DNA of 64,000 bases from Castor canadensis (taxonomy: Eukaryota; Chordata; Mammalia; Rodentia; Castoridae): the NCBI RefSeq assembly GCF_047511655.1, contig NC_133393.1, positions 154,581,779-154,645,778 of the forward strand, read 5' to 3'. The stretch's first letter is position 1. Every line of letters begins with the position of its first letter. The notes beneath the pieces were generated by a model that made no database searches, had not been told where the DNA came from, and was given only the letters and a program-made list of their open reading frames with translations. The translations under genes were made by a program, and so were the position numbers. Shown here piece by piece: positions 12,134 to 23,428 of the stretch.

Positions 12134-12710
12134 TGGCGGCCTCCCTGCTCCAGCTATGACCCCCCGCCCCCCCCCAAAAAAAGGGCCTTCAGACATCGCC
12201 TAGGGCCCTCTCGAGGGGCAAGATCGTCCTGGGCCAGGAGCCACTGCTCTAAAGAATGAAGGAACCTGAACACTTAGCTGGAAATGACAACAGTTACGGG
12301 GACCACGAAGGCCGTTTGTAGGCATCGCGTGGAAAACAGGTTCTTGAAATTGCTTCACAGATGGCTGAGCAAAGACAAATGGGGGAAAATGTAGGGAAGC
12401 CGATTTTGATAAGGAGCAGGAGACCTTTCTGGAAAGCCCGCTGGCTCCCCGTGGGTCCCCCGTGGCGGATCCTGGCTGGAGGTGGGGCTCAGTCCTCCCT
12501 GCACCGCGGGGGATGTGGGGGGCAGGACCTGCGGAGGACGAGACTCACAGAGCCTCCCTCTTTGCTTCTGCACGACAATGGGGACTTCCAGCCGAGGTCC
12601 AAGCCCTGACGGAAACCCAGAGTCCCGCACCTGTGCGGGCAGTGACGGGAGCTCGGGAGCTGAACCCTTCCCGGCTCCACCCGCCCGGTGGGAGGCGTTT
12701 CCCCCGACGG

Positions 12711-12724
12711 CCGCCAGGTGGCGC
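12711..12724 (+). promoter_or_regulatory. CTCF-like motif
   Basis: CCGCCAGGTGGCGC matches the CTCF core at all positions but one (G for A at position 3). It is in plus orientation within the CpG-rich patch. Confidence 0.4.
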
Positions 12725-12779
12725 CCCATGGTCTCCAATGGCCTCTAGCCTGAGCGGAACCCGCCGGCAGCTTTCTTGA

Positions 12780-14285
12780 CACGGGTGTTTATGTCCCTCT
12801 GCTTCCAGCGCAAGCATCCCAAAATTCTCCATGGCAGACAGTTACGCTTTTCTGCAAAATGGCCTTCCCTCTTTTCTCCTTCCTCGCTTCTGTCGCCTCA
12901 ACAGGCTTCCCTTCCCTTTTGGGGCCCCTTTCATTGCAATACCCCATAGGGTGTTCCCAACACAATGGTGCAGTTTCCAGGTTTGAACACACCTGGAACT
13001 CCATGGAAACGACCCACTGAGAGCGCCCCAGACAGCATAGGTGAGGCCAGCCATGGCCCGGGGCTCTCCTGGCCTTCTGGGTGTCCCTGCCCCAAGAAGG
13101 AGTGTACCCAGATCCCCAGACATGGTGCTTGACCTCTCTGACTTCTCATAGTGGGGGTGGGGGGAGGTGCCTGCCTGTCTCACCTTCTAGATTGCGAGTC
13201 CTGAATATCTCCCACCTTTTTATTCCCTGCACCACACAACAAAGCAGTGTAGTATTTGGCGGGGGGAGGGGGGGAGGGGACACTAAGCATAGATGATTGA
13301 GACAAGAAAATGCGTTCAAAACCCATACTGGCTCTGATCATAAAGAAAGCAAGGAGGCATGTGTCCACATGGAGCATAAATTTAGGCGGGGGGACGCCTT
13401 GGGGAGGCAGTACCGACTTGCACTGTGCACAGGGGAGGGAATATAGGGCTCCCAGGTGCAGCGCAAGGCACACGCTGTCCCTTGGAGGCAGAAATGAGAG
13501 CCCCCTGTACAGAGCAAAGAGCCTCTTGGCTGTAGATGTTAGCCAGGAATTCCTGTTTTCCCCTAAGTTATGGGACTTGTTCTAGTCCCCTCCCCCGTGC
13601 TAGTCTTACTTCCTGACACTCAGGTCGTGTACAAACATCTTCTCTTCCAGAAGTCTAGGTTGGGGGTGGGGAAAGATGGCCAAACCATTAATTACTTCAC
13701 ATTTTCTTCTAGGAGGTACTCTGGGGAGGGGGAGGCTATATGTAACATAAAAACAACAGAACTAGCAGAAAATAAGTTGGGAAGCATCAGAGGACAAGGG
13801 AGGTCACTCTGCATGAATGTACACCCTTGGGATGTCTAGCCCAAGCCAATCCTGAGGAAGCAGGGCACAGAGATGCTATGCATTTGGGGGTGGAGAGGAA
13901 GACGTTTTTAGGTACTGGGGTGAACATGTGAAAGGTGTGATGAGGCTAAGAGCTAAATACTGAGTGCTGTTCTGTGAGTTTCCCTCACCCTTTTGCGGAG
14001 CACTCACACTGCACCATTGTCCACTGCCACCTCCCAGGTGTAAACTGAGCTCACCCAGGTGCACATGGCGGGGGGCGGTGCTCCACTCACGGTTTAGACA
14101 CAGATGCTTGACTCCTGGGGGCTTCTTTCGAACCAATCCTGAATGGAAAAACCTCCACCAGAAGGTCTCAATGAGGGTCCATGCTGGCAGTTTGTCTGTC
14201 TTAACAAGCGGGGACAGAAGTTTATTAACTTATTCAGGGCTAGAATGTCCTCATTGGCAATGTATCTTCACAGTACACCCTGTGT
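12780..14285. other. Single-copy intergenic DNA
   Basis: G-run-rich (GGCGGGGGGAGGGGGGGAGGGG near 13259) but no gene or repeat family recognised. Confidence 0.5.
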
Positions 14286-14400
14286 GGTGGGCAAAGCAGA
14301 TGTTAGTAACCCATTTTAGGGATGAGGAAACTGAATCCAAGAGTCAGTTGGGATGAGTAGAATTTGACTTCAGCCTAGACACTCCTCTGCCATCCAGCAC
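14285..14400 (-). mobile_element. MIR fragment, antisense
   Basis: TTTAGGGATGAGGAAACTGA and TTTGACTTCAGCCTAGACTC-like order. Confidence 0.55.
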
Positions 14401-14552
14401 ACTTTGGGGAAGGCTCCAGCAGACAGGCTTTGCTGGACAGGGAACAGCACAGTTAGAGACAGTTTTGCTCTCTGAAGAAATTTCACTTCCCTAAGGTGAG
14501 ATCAACCGCAGCCTCAATTTTTTTTTTAAAAAATCCAGATAAACTTCCAAAG

Positions 14553-14768
14553 GTTTTGTTTGTTTGTTTCTTGTACTGAGGATTAAACCCAGGGCCTCTC
14601 ACTTGCTAGGCAGTCACTCTACCATTTGAGCCACGCCCCAGCCCTTTTGTTTTTAGTTTTTGAGACCGGGTCTCACTACTTTTCTGCCTGGGCTGGCCTT
14701 GAACTCTTGATCCTCCTGCCTCCTGCCTCTGCCTCCCAAATAGCAGTGGGTGTGCACAGCCACACCCT
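14553..14768 (-). mobile_element. B1-ID SINE, antisense
   Basis: It contains CTTGCTAGGCAGTCACTCTA, TGAGCCACGCCCCAGCCC and TGGGCTGGCCTTGAACTC. Confidence 0.85.
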
Positions 14769-15054
14769 GGAAACAATTGCTAAGTTTTCAATTGCAAGCC
14801 TGCATGAGGAAATCTCACTGTCCCATTATGTCCAGCCTGGGAAGTGAATCATCCCTGGGTCCAGTGTATCCATGCTGTGTGTGCTACCCCTCCTTAGTCA
14901 CGTAGTAGCCTTCTGGTTTCAGATCAACTGTGTCCTCACTGCACCGCCTGTGTTCTACAAATAGCCTAACACCACTTATAATGCTCAAGACATTACTTCA
15001 CTTTGTCCCATCACCTGGGCCCTGGGGCATCTCACAGCATCATAAGAAGGGTGA

Positions 15055-15150
15055 AGACTGGAGGTGTGGCTCAGTAGAGCACCTGCTTTGCAAGCTGAAA
15101 GCCATGAATTTGAAACCCCAGTCCCACCAGAAAAAAACAAAACAAGAAGG
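15055..15150 (+). mobile_element. ID-like SINE
   Basis: GGTGTGGCTCAGTAGAGCAC, then TGAATTTGAAACCCCAGTCC and an AAAACAAAACAAG tail. Confidence 0.85.
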
Positions 15151-15667
15151 GTGGATACAGTACAATAAGCTATCTTAAGAGAAAGACCATATTTGTATAA
15201 CTTTTATTATAGCTTATTGTTATTATTATTCTAATTTATTCTTGTTAATCTCCTACTGTTTCTAATTTCATATGTATAGAAAAAACATAGTATATACAGA
15301 GTCTGATACTATCTGTGCTTCCAGGCATCCCCTGACAGTCATGCCTGCCTTGTGCAGGCAGTCAACGGCTACTTTCACACCCCCTGAGGTGCTGTGTCCT
15401 TGGCTTACTGAGGCTGAGTGATGTGCCTTGTCTGAGTCCTCCCTCCCCACCACAACTGGCAGAACCAGGCCTAGATTCCACATCTGTGCGACTACACAAG
15501 TCGGCCATTCTGTGGGTATCTTCCCAGTCTGTTTCCGGTGCACTTGGGCCACCATTGGTGCAGCCACCTCTCAGTCGTCTGTGTTTGAGTCTGTGATGCC
15601 AGTTCCTGGGCAGGGTTTTCACCCTGAAAATGGAGAGAGGCCCTTAGGCTTAAAAATGTTATGAATA

Positions 15668-15738
15668 TGGACTGGAATAGCTCAGTGGCAGGACACTTGC
15701 CCAGTGTGCACAAAGCCCTGCACCACAAAAATAAAAAT
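15668..15738 (+). mobile_element. ID-like SINE with purine-tract tail
   Basis: ATATGGACTGGAATAGCTCAG and CAAAGCCCTGCACCAC are a diverged ID. Its A-rich tail runs straight into the 115-bp purine tract. Confidence 0.75.
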
Positions 15739-15853
15739 GAGAGGGAAAAGAGGGAGGGAGAGAAGAAGGAAGGGAGGGAAGAGAGGGAGGGAGAGAAGGA
15801 AGGGAGGGAGAGAAGAAAGGGAAGGAAGGGAGGGAGGGAAAGAAGGAAGGAAA
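15739..15853. repeat. 115-bp uninterrupted polypurine tract
   Basis: GGAA/GGGA/GAAG units with no pyrimidine, directly after an ID SINE tail. Confidence 0.97.
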
Positions 15854-15859
15854 TGGACA

Positions 15860-16855
15860 AAAATCATTCATAAGGATCAAGGATCCATAGTAGATGAGAT
15901 GGTGAAAGCAGAGGCAGTAAGGAGGAGGATGTGAGTGACACAAAACTTGGAGGATTGGAAGGTGATGATAGGGTTAGAAAAGGGAAGGATTTGGTAGGTA
16001 CAAGGAAAATAAGTTCTATTTGAGAAAGGTCTCGTGGTGGAGCATCGTTCACATGTCAGAAGGAAGGCAGAAGATAAAAGGGGGAAGGGAGGGCAAGAGC
16101 TGGGTGGGGAAGCCGGTCTGTGAGTCATCGGGGGACAGCAGAACCCAGATGCCCCGAACACTAGGCCCCTAGAGGGGGTTGCCATATCTGTGCACTCCTT
16201 CCCACATCTGCCCACCAGTGACCTTCACCTCTGCTGCACTGCGACTGCCCACGCCCAGGCCCTGCCATCACCCTAAGGATTCCAGCTGCTCTCCACGGTC
16301 CCACTCCCTGACCACAGCTTCCGAGGCTGCCAGTCCTCTCACGCCTCCGGCCGCCCCTCCCTTGACCTCGTCCTGATCCCAACTCCCTGCTCTTTCCCAT
16401 GGCACCAGCTCCCCCGGATCCCCACCTCCAGGCCTCTGACCACACAGACATCATCTCAGTCATTCTCTTGCCAGTGCCCTCAACTGCTTGGCCCTTGTTC
16501 TTCCGCCCCACTCATCCGGCAGAACTCAAGCCAGGGCTTCAGCAGCACCTGTCTCCTCCGCCCCTTCACAGCCTCCACACCCCAATGGGAGAAAGCCCAC
16601 ACCAAGGATGTTGGTGCCCACAAAGCCATGGCACCCAGAGTCAGTTGCTCGCCCAGCACCCTCACCGCCTCCTCTCCCAGCATCTCTTCCAAGCCTGCGA
16701 CCTCTTCCCCCAGCAGATGGCTCTGCCTTCTAGTCCACAAAGGAACTAGGAGAGCACAGGTGCAGATGCCCTGGCTCTGTGCTCTCCCACCTAGGAGTGC
16801 ATTTTCTATGTGTGCCTTACTACTGCAACATCTCATCTTCCTGAGGCCACCCCCT
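15860..16855. other. Single-copy, C-rich DNA at 16.1-16.8 kb
   Basis: Pyrimidine-rich on the plus strand; open frames up to 147 codons are low-complexity (Pro/Ser or Gly/Arg) and unconvincing. Confidence 0.45.
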
Positions 16856-16859
16856 ACTT

Positions 16860-17065
16860 CATTCTCTTTTTGCAGATAAGGAATCTGAGACTGTGAGTTG
16901 AAGTGACCTGCCAAAGTGTCCACAACCAGGGAGTGGTATCAGTGTGCCCCTGGCAAGCCAAACCAGGCACTGTACTAGGAACCACAATATCCCAGCAAAT
17001 CAGATAAACAAGTTTCCTGCCATGATGAAGCTTACGCATTAGAAAGAGACAGACAGACAATAAAA
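16860..17065. mobile_element. L2 fragment
   Basis: CAGGCACTGTACTAGGAACC and TTTCCTGCCATGATGAAGCT follow the L2 3' region. An MIR-like start (TAAGGAATCTGAGACTG) may precede it. Confidence 0.5.
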
Positions 17066-17069
17066 AAGT

Positions 17070-17855
17070 AAATGAATGTCTATGTTAAATAACAGGCTGT
17101 TTAAGTTCCAGCAAAGGGAGACAGAGTTCAATGACAGAGATGCAGAGTGACTCTGATAAAGTGGTCAGCACAGACCTTGGTAGGAAACATTTTCAAATGG
17201 CCTCTGGTCCTTACCTGCCTCTCCCTTCTTACAGAGGACACCTCCACCCATTCAAAGGCTATGCACCTGCACAACTCAGTGCCATCCTTAGCAGAACAGT
17301 CTTGCCCCACTGTGAGCAGGGAGCTAGGACTAGGTAATGAACTCCCAAAGGGGAGGGGGAGTGGAGTCTTCTTGGAGTCTTATTAATTTTCTAGAGAAGG
17401 AATGGGTCCTCAGAGAGGCAGCTGGAATTTGCTTGGGTCAGAGTCTGGGATGGATGTCTGAGCTGCCTGCAGAACGATGGCCCTGACCACACTGGAGGCA
17501 GGCTAGTTCAATTCCACTCAGTAGTCATTGCACATGTTTTCCTGGGCTGGCCTCCCTTGAAAGTGGGGTATAGAGACTTGGGTGCAGGGTGTTTAATGGG
17601 ACGTGCTCTCTGGATCACCTTGGGGAATGAAGGAAACAGGACTGGACAGAGGGAGACGACTAAACACTTGATGGTGGCCACAAAAGAGCTATAGTAACTG
17701 GTCTTCTATGCCACAGGGCCATGCCTGGCTTCAATTTCTGCCACCATGACTTATGGAGTCATAAGACTACTGCCAATTCCAGGATGGCTAAAGTCTACTG
17801 CCTTTGGTGTGTAGTGCCTCTCCTGTGTTGGGCACTCCTTACTGGGAACTGACCT
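17070..17855. other. Single-copy intergenic DNA
   Basis: No gene or repeat family recognised. Confidence 0.5.
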
Positions 17856-17860
17856 GTGAT

Positions 17861-18064
17861 ACTTTTTTTTTGGCAGCACTGGGGTTTGAACTCAGGGCTT
17901 CACACTTGCTGGGCAGGCACTCTTAACACTTGAGCCACTCTGCCAAGCTTTTTTTTGGTGATGACTTTTTTCAAGATAGGTTCTTGAGAGCTATTTCCCT
18001 GGCTGACTTCAAACCTCATCCCCCTGATCTCTGCCTCCCGAGTAGCTAGGATCACAGGTGTCTG
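17861..18064 (-). mobile_element. B1-ID SINE, antisense
   Basis: GCACTGGGGTTTGAACTCAG, CACTTGAGCCACTCTGCC and CCCGAGTAGCTAGGATCACA show both halves. Confidence 0.9.
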
Positions 18065-18334
18065 GTTACAAAGACCTTTTTGCTTGGCGCCCATTCCCTT
18101 AGGTTCTCTCACACCTTCTCCAGATCTTCTCAAACTTCTGGTGTTTCTTCTTCCCAGCATCTTCTTAGGCTGCTTGTCACTGCTCATAAGTCTGTATATA
18201 TCCCAACACTGGGCCATTTTTCTTTCCACATAGAAAGGATGACCAGGTGCACTACTCAAAGTTCTGCCCCTTGAGGTTTCAAAGCCATCCCTGAGTGGGG
18301 TGCAGACTGGCCAAATCCTTACGCTCACCTACTA

Positions 18335-18760
18335 AGTGTAGTGGGCTGAATAGTGTCACTCAAGAGTCTCCATCCCAGACCCTGGCATCTCGAAATAGGT
18401 TAAACTACATGGGAAGGGGGAGTTCAGGTTGCAGGGGAAATTAAAATTGCTCACCAGCTGATCTTGAGATGGGAGATGGTCCTGAACTATCTGGATGGGC
18501 CAAGTGTGACCACAAGGGTCCTTATAAGTAAAAGGGAGAGACAGGAGAGTAGCCGAGTCAGAAAAGGGGATGTAATGATGGGACAGAGAACCATAAGGAT
18601 GGCAGTATGAGGACTTAGTCCTGCAGACCTGTGTTGCTGATTTTCAAGATGGGGAAAGGGGCCAAAAGTCAAGGAATGTGGGCAGCCTGTATACCGGAAA
18701 AAGCAAGGAAACAGATTGTTCCATAGAGTCTCCAAAAGGAACTAGCTGTGTCAAACCCTT
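18335..18760 (+). mobile_element. MLT1-type LTR (MaLR), sense
   Basis: It has the MLT1 order: GGGCTGAATAGTGTCACTC, ATGGGCCAAGTGTGACCACA, GGGTCCTTATAAGTAAAAGG, then GTCAAGGAATGTGGGCAGCC. Solo LTR remnant with no coding part. Confidence 0.75.
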
Positions 18761-20499
18761 GAGTTAGTTCAGTGAGATTCATTTTAATCTTTTGAACTCC
18801 AAAATGGCAAGACACAAAATTTGTGCTGTTTTAAGCACCTCTGAGATGATTTGTTATGGTGGCATATGTCAAACAGTTCCATTTATGACCCAAGTCTGCT
18901 CTTTTCCAGTCTCCCCGCAACCCTCAGGAACTCCTACCTGTGTAGCCATAGGTGATGAGACCTTAGGGACAGGCCAATGTAACCGTGGTGGATGACATGA
19001 ATTTGGGCCACTGGCTGCTGCTATTTACTTTCCCTCACACTTGATCCCAGGCATACCTCATCCATCTTATAAAATGCTTATAAAATGCACATTGGCAGGT
19101 GTGATAGCGTTCAGCTCATGTATGATAGGCAGAACTGGCTATGACATCGTTTGAGGTTCTGGTCAGTGGCTTCTATATCTAAGAGGGCCAGTAACACAAG
19201 AGTTTATTTTCCTTAAAAATTTGATGACTTCTGATAAATTGATTCTGTTGTGTATCTGCCACGGTGTTTCAGTTTTAGAATTGCCCTGGCATTTCCATTT
19301 GTAGTAGCCTTTGTGTCCATTTCTGGCATGTCACTGTTTCTACCTCTAACCCCTAGCAAATACAGAGTGACTTTCTGTCTCTATAGTTTTTGCTTTTTCT
19401 AGAAATTTCCTAGAAATAGAATCATACAACAGGTGGTTTTGGCTTGCTTGATTTCCTTCCCTTATTTTGATGTTTTGGGGTTCATACACCTTGCATTTAT
19501 TCCCTACTCTGGCTGGTCAGAAGCTTGACATCTCCTGGCCCAGTGTGAGTCCCGGGGACCCTCAGGGTTGCCTCTTCCTCACCAGCGTCTCTGCTGTGCT
19601 GCATAGAAGCTCAGCGCATGCGCAGTTTAATATTTAGTTGGAGATTGGAGCAGGTGACCCTCTGGTTTCTGGAGTTTATTCCTCCTACCTGCAGAAATTC
19701 CAGCCTGGTGGGTTTGCCATCTGTGATCTCTGGCTCCTTAACTTGTTGAGCCTGTCTGGCTGTCCTGAGCCTCTGCTTTCTGTACTGATGTAGAAAGTGA
19801 GTCCAGGTAGAAAGGCGGGGCAGTGATCAATCCATCTGATATTGCTCTGTTTTCCCATGGTCCCATGCCTACCTGCCTGCCATTCAATGTCATAGAGCTT
19901 ATCCAGTTGTTTAGAGCAAGGGCACAAATCTATTGCTAGTTATACTCCTCATGGCCAGTACACTTTCTCTGCTGTTAGTTTTTTCCCAGATTCTCCTTTT
20001 TAACATTCATGGTTCTATGAATTTTGGTGATTGCATACATTTGGTAGCCACCATGACCACCAGTCACCAGGAGAGAATGGTTCCCTTACCCTAAAAAAAC
20101 ACAGAACAAAGTGAATCGTGTTGAGTTTTATCAAGTACTTGTTCATACGATGAGATTACACAGCACAGTTTTTTTCTGGCTGATGTCTTTCATTTAGCAC
20201 GGTGAGATGCAGCCATGTTTGTGTTAATATTCTGCTCCTTTCATACTGCTGAGTAGTATGGCTACATACTACTTACATGGCTGCACCAGTTTTTGCCTTC
20301 CCATTCACCACTCAGTGGACATTTGGGTTGCCTCTGGGTTGGTGCTGTTAGGACGTACACTCCTATGAACATTCGTGTGCACGTCTTTGTGTGGAGTACG
20401 TGACAAGCTGGGACATGTTATAAGTTTAAGCTTTAAGTGTAATGCCATACCGTTTTTGCAAAGTAGCCACACAAATCTGCATTTCTTTTTCTTTCTTCT

Positions 20500-21003
20500 T
20501 CTTTTTTTTATTATACTGGGGTTTAAATTCAGGGCTTGCTAGGCAGGTGCTACTTTTTTTTTTTTTCACTTCTTAGTTATTTAGTTTTATTTTGGTGCTG
20601 GGGTCATAACTCAGGGCCTTGCACTCGCTAGCAAGCACTCTTCCACTAAGCTGAATCCACAACCCCTACTTTTTAGTAGTGTCTCCCTTTTTTTTTTTTT
20701 TTTTAGTTTTTAGCAAGCATTTATTTTAGTATAAGAGGATGAAGTACGGACAAGGTAGTGGTGGAGGAAACATTTCCTGTTTCCTACGCAGGAAATAGGA
20801 GCAAAGACTCTGGGTCTCCCATTTTTTGCCTGAGGCTGGCCTCAGACTGTGATCCTCCTACCTATGGCCGCCCATGTAGCTGGGACCACAGGTTCATGCC
20901 ACCATGTCTACCTTATTGATTGAGATGGGGGCCTCAAACTGAGAGCCTCCTGATTTCTGCCTCCCAAGTAGCTGAGATTGCAGGTGTGAGGCACAGTGTC
21001 CCC
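20500..21003 (-). mobile_element. Cluster of antisense SINE pieces inside the L1 fossil
   Basis: A partial ID (20501-20551), a fuller ID (20585-20670, GGGCCTTGCACTCGCTAGC) and a B1-type part with a duplicated end (20815-21003). About 145 bp between them, including TAGTATAAGAGGATGAAG, is unassigned. Confidence 0.7.
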
Positions 21004-21231
21004 TCCACCAATCTGCATTTCCATTTATAATGTATAAGAGTTCACTGCTCTGTACCTTCAATGACACCTATTATCAAGTCCTTTTGCTTTAGCCTTTCAA
21101 ATGGCTACGTTGTGATATCTCATTTATTTCCCCATTTAATTACCTTATCATTTTGTTCAAAAGTGAATGGACCACAGAAGCATGGATTTATTTCTAGACT
21201 ATCTATTCTATAATTACATAGGTTTCTTTCT

Positions 21232-21418
21232 TTTTTTTTTTTTTTGAGGGGATAATACTGGGAGTTGAACCCAGAGTTACCCCTGCCCTTTTGTTTGTAT
21301 TTTATTTTTGAGATAGGGTCTTGCTAATTTTTCCCAGGCTGGCCTTGAACTTGTGATTCTCTTGCCTTTGCCTCCTGAGTAGCTGGGATTACAGATGTGT
21401 ATTATCACATCCAGTTTT
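21232..21418 (-). mobile_element. B1-type SINE, antisense
   Basis: Poly-T, a remnant ID half (GGGAGTTGAACCCAGAG) and a B1 half with CCTGAGTAGCTGGGATTACA. Confidence 0.85.
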
Positions 21419-21429
21419 CACATGTATTG

Positions 21430-21624
21430 ATTTTTTTTTAATAGTACTGGCGTTTGAACTCAGGGCCCACACCTTGAGTCTCTCCACCAGCCCTTTTTGT
21501 GTTAAGTATTTTTGAGATAGGGTCTCAAGAACTGTTTGCCCAGGCTGGCTTTGAGCCACGATCCTTCTGATCTCTGCCTCCTGAGTCGCTAGGATTACAG
21601 GCGTGAGGCACCAGCACTGGCTTG
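21430..21624 (-). mobile_element. B1-ID SINE, antisense
   Basis: ACTGGCGTTTGAACTCAGGG, GAGATAGGGTCTCAAGAACT and GGATTACAGGCGTGAGGCAC. It lies directly beside the previous copy. Confidence 0.9.
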
Positions 21625-21898
21625 ATATCTTTATAGTAAGTCTTCAAATTAAATAGCTCAAGTCTTCCAACTTTGTTCTTTTTCAAAGTTGTTTTAGATA
21701 ATCTGGGTCTTTTGCCTTTTTACTTACATTTAAACCTTACATTTAAGCTTATTATATATCTTTTTCAAAGAATATTAAATTTTTAACTGGAATTACATTG
21801 AATCTGTAGAGCAGCTTGAGGACTGACATCTTAACAATACTGTGTTTTCCAGTTTACAAGCATGGCATATTTGCCATCGATTTAGTTATTTTTCAGTC

Positions 21899-22118
21899 TT
21901 TTTTTTTTTTTTTTGGTGGGACTGAGATTAGAACTCAAAACTTCCCACTTGGAAAGCAGGTGCTCTATTGCTTGAGCCACACCTCTACACCTCTAATCCA
22001 TTTTTGCTTTGATTATTTTGGAGATGGAAGTCTCTCATTCTATTTTCCCAGGTTGGCCTCCAATCATGATCTTCCTGCCTCAGCCTCCCAAGTGCTGGGG
22101 ATTATAGGTGTGGTTCAT
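21899..22118 (-). mobile_element. B1-ID SINE, antisense
   Basis: It contains GCAGGTGCTCTATTGCTTGA and CAGCCTCCCAAGTGCTGGGG. It splits the L1 fossil. Confidence 0.85.
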
Positions 22119-22163
22119 TTATTTGAAACTTTCTTATTGGGCAATTTTACATTTATTATTATT

Positions 22164-22233
22164 ATTATTTTGGTGGTATTGGGATTTGAACTGAAGGCTT
22201 TGTGCTTGCTAAGCAGACACTGCCACCAGCCCT
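22164..22233 (-). mobile_element. ID half-element, antisense
   Basis: GGTGGTATTGGGATTTGAAC and CTTGCTAAGCAGACACTGCC; only the tRNA-like half is present. Confidence 0.75.
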
Positions 22234-22335
22234 CAATTATAATTATTTTATCTTTGTGGTGAATTTGCTCTTTCATTATTATGGAGTGTCCCTTTTTATT
22301 TTTGGTGAGATCTTGCTCTAAGATCTATTTTATCT

Positions 22336-22456
22336 GGCTGAGCACAGTGGCTAATGACTGTAATCCTAGCTACTCGGGAGGCTGAGATCAGGAGAATCTC
22401 AGTTTGAGGCTAGCCCAGACAAAAAGTTCACAAGACCCTATCTCAAAAACAACCAA

Positions 22457-22491
<35 letters not shown>

Positions 22492-22555
22492 TGATGACAT
22501 GGTTCAGTGCCTGCTAGCAAGTACAAAGCCCTGAGTTCTAAACCCCAGTACTGCC
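22336..22555 (+). mobile_element. B1-ID SINE, sense, with long internal poly-A
   Basis: GACTGTAATCCTAGCTACTC begins the B1 half. An A run of about 28 bases separates it from the ID half (GCCCTGAGTTCTAAACCCCA). Confidence 0.9.
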
Positions 22556-23216
22556 AGAGGAAGTATCAGTATTTTATCTGATATTCATATAGCATGTTTG
22601 GCCTTCTTATGCTGTAGTCTGCATGGTTTGTCTTCTTTTCATCCAGTAACTTTCTGTCTGTGTTTGTGTATAGGTTTCTTTAATAAGAAATCCATTCTGA
22701 TCATCTCTGACCTTTAACTGCAGTGTTTATTCGTTATCTTTCATTGTAATTATTGATAGAGCTGGGGGATCTATCATTTTATTTTTGGTTTGTCCTCTTC
22801 TGCTTTTTCCCCTTCTGTTCTCCCATTCCTTTTTTATTTTTTTTCTTGAGTTGCTTTTTAGAATTCCATTTGACTTTGCCATTGGCATCTTAGCTATACA
22901 TCTTTACAATTTTTTAGTGGAATATAGCATACAATGAACGCACAGGTCACTACCTCCTCCTCTGCTTATGCTACTGCTGTTACATGTAGCGTGTCTACAT
23001 ACATTGTAACCTCACGGAACCATAAGAAGAAGAAGAGAAACAAAAAGAGATGACTTGCATTTACCCAGATAGTTACCATTTCTAGCATTCTTCTGTTTAC
23101 CCAGGACATCAGTCTTCCTGCTATCACTTCCTTCAGCCTGCAGAAGTGTCCTGAGCGTTGCTCAAGCTGCAGTTCTGTCGGAGAGGAATTCTCTTGCTTT
23201 CATTTTATCTGCAAAG

Positions 23217-23334
23217 GCCTTTTCCTTTCTTTCTTTCTTCCTTCCTTCTTTTCCTTTTTTTCCCATCCTTCCTTCCCTCCTTCCTCCCTCCCTCCCTTCC
23301 ACTTCCTCCTCCTCCCTCCCTTCCTTTCCTTTTT
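23217..23334. repeat. Polypyrimidine tract (CTTT/CCTT/CCTC)
   Basis: About 118 bp of C/T with two A interruptions (23265, 23301), before an antisense B1 piece. Confidence 0.95.
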
Positions 23335-23339
23335 GCTTG

Positions 23340-23428
23340 TTTGTTTTGAGGCTGGCCTCGGACCCTGATTCTCCTACCTATTCCTCCCAAGTAGCTGGGA
23401 TTACAGGTGTGCCCTACCAGGCTTAGGT
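23340..23428 (-). mobile_element. B1-type SINE fragment, antisense
   Basis: GAGGCTGGCCTCGGACCCTG and CAAGTAGCTGGGATTACAGG. The pyrimidine tract upstream sits where its tail would be. Confidence 0.8.

Larger units (their letters stand above)
12030..12780. promoter_or_regulatory. Isolated CpG-rich patch, candidate orphan CpG island
   Basis: CpG and GC content rise clearly above the surrounding single-copy DNA, for example GCGCGGTGGGCGGGCGCCG near 12078 and the stretch 12600-12730. No repeat family explains it. It contains two CTCF-like motifs. Open frames on both strands up to 127 codons occur but resemble no protein I know and show the overlapping pattern expected of GC-rich DNA. It could be an enhancer, an insulator or the promoter of a noncoding transcript. 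Confidence 0.45.

Noticed and set aside
21816-22262. 148-codon plus-strand open frame
   Set aside because: It is mostly an antisense SINE plus L1 fossil.
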